Source: an uncultured Lachnospiraceae bacterium
GTDB taxonomy: Bacteria > Bacillota > Clostridia > Lachnospirales > Lachnospiraceae
Direction of reading: 5' to 3'
Length of the DNA: 10,099 nucleotides
Assembly (NCBI GenBank): GCA_937915975.1
Contig: CALGGL010000130.1
Coordinates: 1-10,099, forward strand
Shown: one piece after another, positions 7,352-10,099 of the stretch
Position numbering within the stretch: the stretch's first letter is position 1
Layout of the letters: each line of letters begins with the position of its first letter
The notes under the pieces: model-generated
The model's database searches: none
Seen by the model: only the letters and a program-made list of their open reading frames with translations
Told to the model about the DNA's origin: nothing
Made by a program: the position numbers and the translations under genes

Positions 7352-7384
7352 GGTTTGATATACTTTTTAAACTCATATCAAACC
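7352..7384 (+). repeat. Perfect inverted repeat between ribE and ribBA
   Basis: GGTTTGATAT (7352-7361) and ATATCAAACC (7375-7384) form a perfect 10-bp stem with a 13-base loop, in the only sizeable gap inside the rib operon (72 bases). No T tract follows it: the next bases are GTAATAATAATAAGG, leading to the ribBA ribosome binding site AAGGAGGA at 7396-7403. It is therefore not a normal terminator. An mRNA-processing or stability hairpin, or an operator for a dimeric protein, is possible. Confidence 0.6.
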
Positions 7385-7407
7385 GTAATAATAATAAGGA
7401 GGACAAA

Positions 7408-8631
7408 ATGGAATTTAACACTGTTGAGGAAATAGTCGGGGATTTACGACAAGGTAAAATTGTTGTGATTCTTGATAATGAGGATAGAGAAAATGAAGGG
7501 GATGTAATCTGTGCCGCAGAATTTGCCACAACGGAAAATGTAAATTTTATGGCAAAGTATGCAAGAGGTCTTATATGTATGCCGATGGCACCGGAATATA
7601 CGGATAAACTTCATCTGCCGCAGATGTGCATAACCAATACGGATAATCATTGTACTGCTTTTTCCGTATCTGTGGATCATGTGAGTACCACTACCGGAAT
7701 ATCTGCTGAAGAAAGAGGTATAACCGCAAGAAAATTCGTGGATGATAATGCAAAGCCGGAAGACTTCAGAAGACCGGGACATATGTTTCCTTTGGAAGCA
7801 AGACCGGGCGGCGTTATAGAAAGACAGGGGCATACCGAGGCAACGGTCGATCTTGTAAAACTTGCAGGACTTAAACCGGTAGGTCTTTGCTGTGAGATTA
7901 TGAAGGACGACGGTACGATGGCAAGAAGAGATGATCTTTTTGCATTTGCGAAGGAGCACGGACTTAAAATCGGAACCATAGAAAAGCTTGTGCAATACCG
8001 TAAGGAGCACGAGGTGTTCGTTGAGTGTGTGGCAAAGGCAAAGATGCCTACACGGTACGGAGAATTTACGATATACGGTTATATCAATAAATTAAACGGA
8101 GAACATCATGTTGCACTTGTTAAGGGGGATATAACAGACGGTGAGCCTGTGCTGTGCAGAGTACATTCGGAATGTCTTACCGGAGATGCCTTAGGTTCGG
8201 CGAGGTGTGATTGCGGTCAGCAGTATGATGCAGCTATGAAAGCAATAGCTAAGGAAGGCCGAGGAGTTTTATTATATATGAGACAGGAAGGAAGAGGTAT
8301 AGGCCTTATCAATAAGATAAGGGCATACGAGCTTCAGGATAAGGGACGTGATACGGTTGAGGCAAATCTTGAGCTTGGTTTTCCGGAGGATGCGAGAGAC
8401 TACACAATCGGAACACAGATACTTGTAGACCTTGGAATTAAAAAACTCAGGCTGTTAACAAATAATCCACTTAAGGTTTATGGATTGGCAGGATATGGTT
8501 TGGAAATCGTTGAACGTGTTCCGATTCAGATAGAACCGGGCCCATACGATATATTTTACTTAAAAACAAAGAAAGAAAAAATTCCAAAAAAAATATTAAT
8601 GATGAAAAAGGGATTAATGATGGACATTTAG
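7408..8631 (+). CDS. ribBA: Bifunctional DHBP synthase/GTP cyclohydrolase II RibBA, foreign C-terminal tail
   Basis: The N-terminal RibB domain (to about residue 203) turns ribulose 5-phosphate into 3,4-dihydroxy-2-butanone 4-phosphate. It shows [10 protein letters not shown] (23-32), [11 protein letters not shown] (81-91) and GHTEATVDL (141-149). The C-terminal RibA domain opens GTP to the pyrimidine precursor. It shows [19 protein letters not shown] with zinc cysteines 256, 267 and 269, RQEGRGIGL (292-300) and [10 protein letters not shown]. Both active sites look intact. The start at 7408 is fixed by AAGGAGGA at 7396-7403. The C-terminus is abnormal: after YLKTKKEK (384-391) the family usually ends with KMGHLL or similar, but here 16 unrelated residues ([16 protein letters not shown]) follow, coded in A+T-rich DNA. 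I infer that the native 3' end was lost at a sequence join near 8565-8582, and that the stop at 8629-8631 is not the gene's own. Confidence 0.93.
   Translation: MEFNTVEEIVGDLRQGKIVVILDNEDRENEGDVICAAEFATTENVNFMAKYARGLICMPMAPEYTDKLHLPQMCITNTDNHCTAFSVSVDHVSTTTGISAEERGITARKFVDDNAKPEDFRRPGHMFPLEARPGGVIERQGHTEATVDLVKLAGLKPVGLCCEIMKDDGTMARRDDLFAFAKEHGLKIGTIEKLVQYRKEHEVFVECVAKAKMPTRYGEFTIYGYINKLNGEHHVALVKGDITDGEPVLCRVHSECLTGDALGSARCDCGQQYDAAMKAIAKEGRGVLLYMRQEGRGIGLINKIRAYELQDKGRDTVEANLELGFPEDARDYTIGTQILVDLGIKKLRLLTNNPLKVYGLAGYGLEIVERVPIQIEPGPYDIFYLKTKKEKIPKKILMMKKGLMMDI
8560..8590. other. Probable chimeric junction
   Basis: Base composition and reading frame change here, inside an A-rich tract (TTAAAAACAAAGAAAGAAAAAA) that could provide the short overlap for a false assembly join. 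To the left is an ordinary bacterial ribBA, normal up to YLKTKKEK. To the right is an extremely A+T-rich segment whose long reading frame (the frame of 8664) is open through the junction without needing a start codon. The exact breakpoint cannot be fixed because both sides are A-rich. Confidence 0.75.
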
Positions 8632-8663
8632 GGAACAATGAAATAATAAGTTATATTATTAAA

Positions 8664-9995
8664 ATGAAAGATAATAATTATTTTGAAAACAAAGAAAATA
8701 TTAATAATAATGAAAATATTTCTTATGATTCAAAATGTTATTATAAACCTTGTTATCATAAAATGGTTGATAGCAAACCTAAAAAATATAATAATAAAAA
8801 TGTGAATGAACTTTCAAAATATGTTCAGAAATTAATAAATGAAAATACTTGCATTGAAGAAAAAATTCATGATTCTCTAAAAGATGGTATAATTTTATCT
8901 GAAAAAAATAATTTATTATTGGATAGAATCAATAAAAGAAAAAAAAATAAAAAAATTAATAATATTAATTTCAATGAGAATTATTTAACTTCAAAATATT
9001 ATTCCACTATTAATCTTTTTAAGAGAAATAAAAATAATGATCTAAATGATATTAATAAAATAAAAACTTCTATTCCTTTCCCAAAAACAGAAAAAAATAA
9101 AAGACAAGCAATGATTAGAAAAAATAATTACATTAATAATTTAGAATTTGAGAATAAAACTTATTTAAACAAAATAAATGAAATATTAAATACTAATCTA
9201 AATGAATGTGAAAGAACCAAAAATAGTAAAAATAAAAAATTTCAAAAGAGAATAAGCAATTCTTCTTCCAATTTAAATTTAAATAAAAAATTAATTAGGA
9301 AAAAAAGCTTTATTTGTTTTAATAAAGAAAATAATCAAAGTTTTTCTTACAGAAATAAAGATGGTAATTTTTTAATAATATCTAATTCTAATTTTAAAAA
9401 AAACAATGAAAATAATGAGAAAAAAATCAATAACTCAAATTGCACAAAAAATTCTATATTCAATTTTGAAAGATTATCTAGACTAAAAAAATCTTACACT
9501 CAAAATGAATCAAAAATAATTGTTGATAAATTTAATAATGAAGATGGAACAAAAGATGATATTATTTATAAAAAGAATAAAATAAAATATTTATCACCTA
9601 AAATAAATTCGAAAAATATTAAACAACATTTTTTGATAAGACCAAAAAATAAAAAAAGAGAAAATAATATAGCGAATAATTATACTAGATTTGAATCAAG
9701 TATTAAATATACAAAAACTCTTTTAAATAAAATTAAATTAGATAATGAGCTTATTAAATCTAAAGATTATTCCTCCAAAAATGATAAAATTTATGAACAA
9801 GCAAATTATTTTATAATTGAAGATAAACCTGAAATTAATAAAAATAAAATTTATAATTTAATTAATTCGAATACAGGAAGGAATTCAAGATTAAAATATA
9901 TATTTTTTAAAAATATAAATAAATGTAAAACATTAAATAAAGATATATATTTAAATTTATCAAATAATGATTCATTAAATGATGGAAAAGAATAA
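8664..9995 (+). CDS. Asn/Lys-rich low-complexity protein of unknown function
   Basis: I do not recognise this protein. The frame gives 443 residues from the first Met to a TAA stop. Asn and Lys dominate, with clusters such as KRKKNKKINN, and there is no Trp. There is no signal peptide, membrane segment or known motif. Residues about 45-90 (NELSKYVQKLINENT to LLLDRINKRKK) look helical and possibly coiled-coil; the rest is probably largely disordered. The Met at 8664 has no ribosome binding site and may not be the start. The same frame is open upstream to at least 8550, and from about 8583 it reads in the same style ([19 protein letters not shown]), so the gene is probably cut at its 5' end by the junction. 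Glutamine uses CAA/CAG and no in-frame TAA or TAG occurs, which argues against a ciliate code that reads those triplets as Gln. That it is a real gene is likely; its source is inferred. Confidence 0.55.
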   Translation: MKDNNYFENKENINNNENISYDSKCYYKPCYHKMVDSKPKKYNNKNVNELSKYVQKLINENTCIEEKIHDSLKDGIILSEKNNLLLDRINKRKKNKKINNINFNENYLTSKYYSTINLFKRNKNNDLNDINKIKTSIPFPKTEKNKRQAMIRKNNYINNLEFENKTYLNKINEILNTNLNECERTKNSKNKKFQKRISNSSSNLNLNKKLIRKKSFICFNKENNQSFSYRNKDGNFLIISNSNFKKNNENNEKKINNSNCTKNSIFNFERLSRLKKSYTQNESKIIVDKFNNEDGTKDDIIYKKNKIKYLSPKINSKNIKQHFLIRPKNKKRENNIANNYTRFESSIKYTKTLLNKIKLDNELIKSKDYSSKNDKIYEQANYFIIEDKPEINKNKIYNLINSNTGRNSRLKYIFFKNINKCKTLNKDIYLNLSNNDSLNDGKE

Positions 9996-10099
9996 GCGAA
10001 TAAAAAAATGAAAATTAATTTTTAATTAAATTAAATTAAAATAAATAATAATTCTCATTTAATATTAATATAATTGTATATATAAATTATAAAAATATA
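9996..10099. other. A+T-rich non-coding end
   Basis: The last 104 bases are almost entirely A and T. They include an imperfect run of ATTAA units near 10024-10040 and AATAAA-like strings. No reading frame, hairpin terminator or telomere-like repeat is visible. It fits the 3' flank of an A+T-rich eukaryotic gene. Confidence 0.5.

Larger units (their letters stand above)
8582..10099. other. A+T-rich segment unlike the rest of the window, probably from another organism
   Basis: Composition changes sharply. As an example, bases 8941-9000 contain only 5 G or C in 60. Coding use is dominated by AAA and AAT, with long A and T runs, and there is no AGGAGG-type ribosome binding site. The operon partner expected after ribBA (ribH) is missing. 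The pattern resembles nuclear DNA of A+T-rich eukaryotes such as anaerobic protists, ciliates, chytrid-type fungi or Dictyostelium-like genomes. A very low-GC bacterium or Mollicute cannot be excluded. It holds one long reading frame and then a short non-coding stretch, with no RNA gene or mobile element that I can see. Confidence 0.75.

Noticed and set aside
7444..8010. Long minus-strand open frame opposite ribBA.
   Set aside because: It is a shadow of the strongly supported ribBA coding frame, has no ribosome binding site, and its translation shows no recognisable motif.
8595..8622. Direct repeat ATTAATGATG at 8595-8604 and 8613-8622, spaced 18 bases.
   Set aside because: A single short repeat in low-complexity DNA, in frame in the A+T-rich ORF ([10 protein letters not shown]). 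No sign of an insertion target duplication or recombination site.
8619..8631. GATGGACATTTAG resembles the coding of the usual RibA ending KMGHL.
   Set aside because: It is out of frame with ribBA, 30 bases past the point where the family motif should occur, and lies in A+T-rich DNA. Probably chance; restoring it would need both an insertion and a frameshift.
7408..9995. A natural RibBA plus low-complexity gene pair, or a horizontally acquired eukaryotic gene in the rib operon.
   Set aside because: The abrupt composition switch at an A-rich tract, loss of the RibBA tail, absence of ribH and an open frame across the join fit a chimeric assembly better.

Overview
Bases 1 to about 8570 look like the chromosome of a low-to-moderate GC Firmicute of class Clostridia, most likely a Lachnospiraceae-type gut or rumen anaerobe. 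The grounds are the gene order murB-rapZ-whiA-HPr, the AGA/ATA/CTT-rich codon use, strong AGGAGG-type ribosome binding sites, and an FMN-riboswitch-controlled ribD-ribE-ribBA operon. The family-level assignment is inference from gene order and protein motifs. No database search was possible.

Region 1 (1-2457) is a tight same-strand operon: the 3' part of murB (cell-wall precursor reductase, cut by the left edge), rapZ/yvcJ (P-loop nucleotide-binding protein), whiA and a small HPr-like protein. Genes overlap by 4 bases or lie 1-4 bases apart. The HPr-like protein has Glu at position 15, where HPr carries the phosphorylated His, but keeps Ser46. That makes it a Crh-type regulatory protein rather than a PTS phosphocarrier. 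It sits where crh sits in the Bacillus yvcJ-yvcK-yvcL-crh cluster, but yvcK is absent here.

Region 2 (2458-5267) has a good extended -10 promoter and a 906-residue cytoplasmic protein. It carries Sel1/TPR-type helical repeats and what appear to be two copies of one alpha/beta domain, one in the middle and one at the C-terminus. Its function is unknown.

Region 3 (5268-8631) is the riboflavin biosynthesis operon: promoter, FMN aptamer, intrinsic terminator, ribD, ribE and ribBA. A 10-bp perfect pairing between the 5' flank/P1 strand of the aptamer and the 5' half of the terminator gives a readable ON/OFF switch. The enzymes convert GTP and ribulose 5-phosphate toward riboflavin. Lumazine synthase (ribH), the expected last gene, is not present because the sequence changes character at the end of ribBA.

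Region 4 (about 8565-10099) has completely different composition: extremely A+T-rich, with one long Asn/Lys-rich low-complexity reading frame, no tryptophan and no convincing ribosome binding site. It resembles coding DNA of an A+T-rich eukaryote (protist or anaerobic fungus) more than the Firmicute beside it. The foreign reading frame runs open into the ribBA end, and the RibBA C-terminus is replaced at an A-rich tract. The most economical reading is a chimeric assembly join near 8560-8590, not a biological fusion. I found no CRISPR array, tRNA, rRNA, insertion sequence or phage gene.
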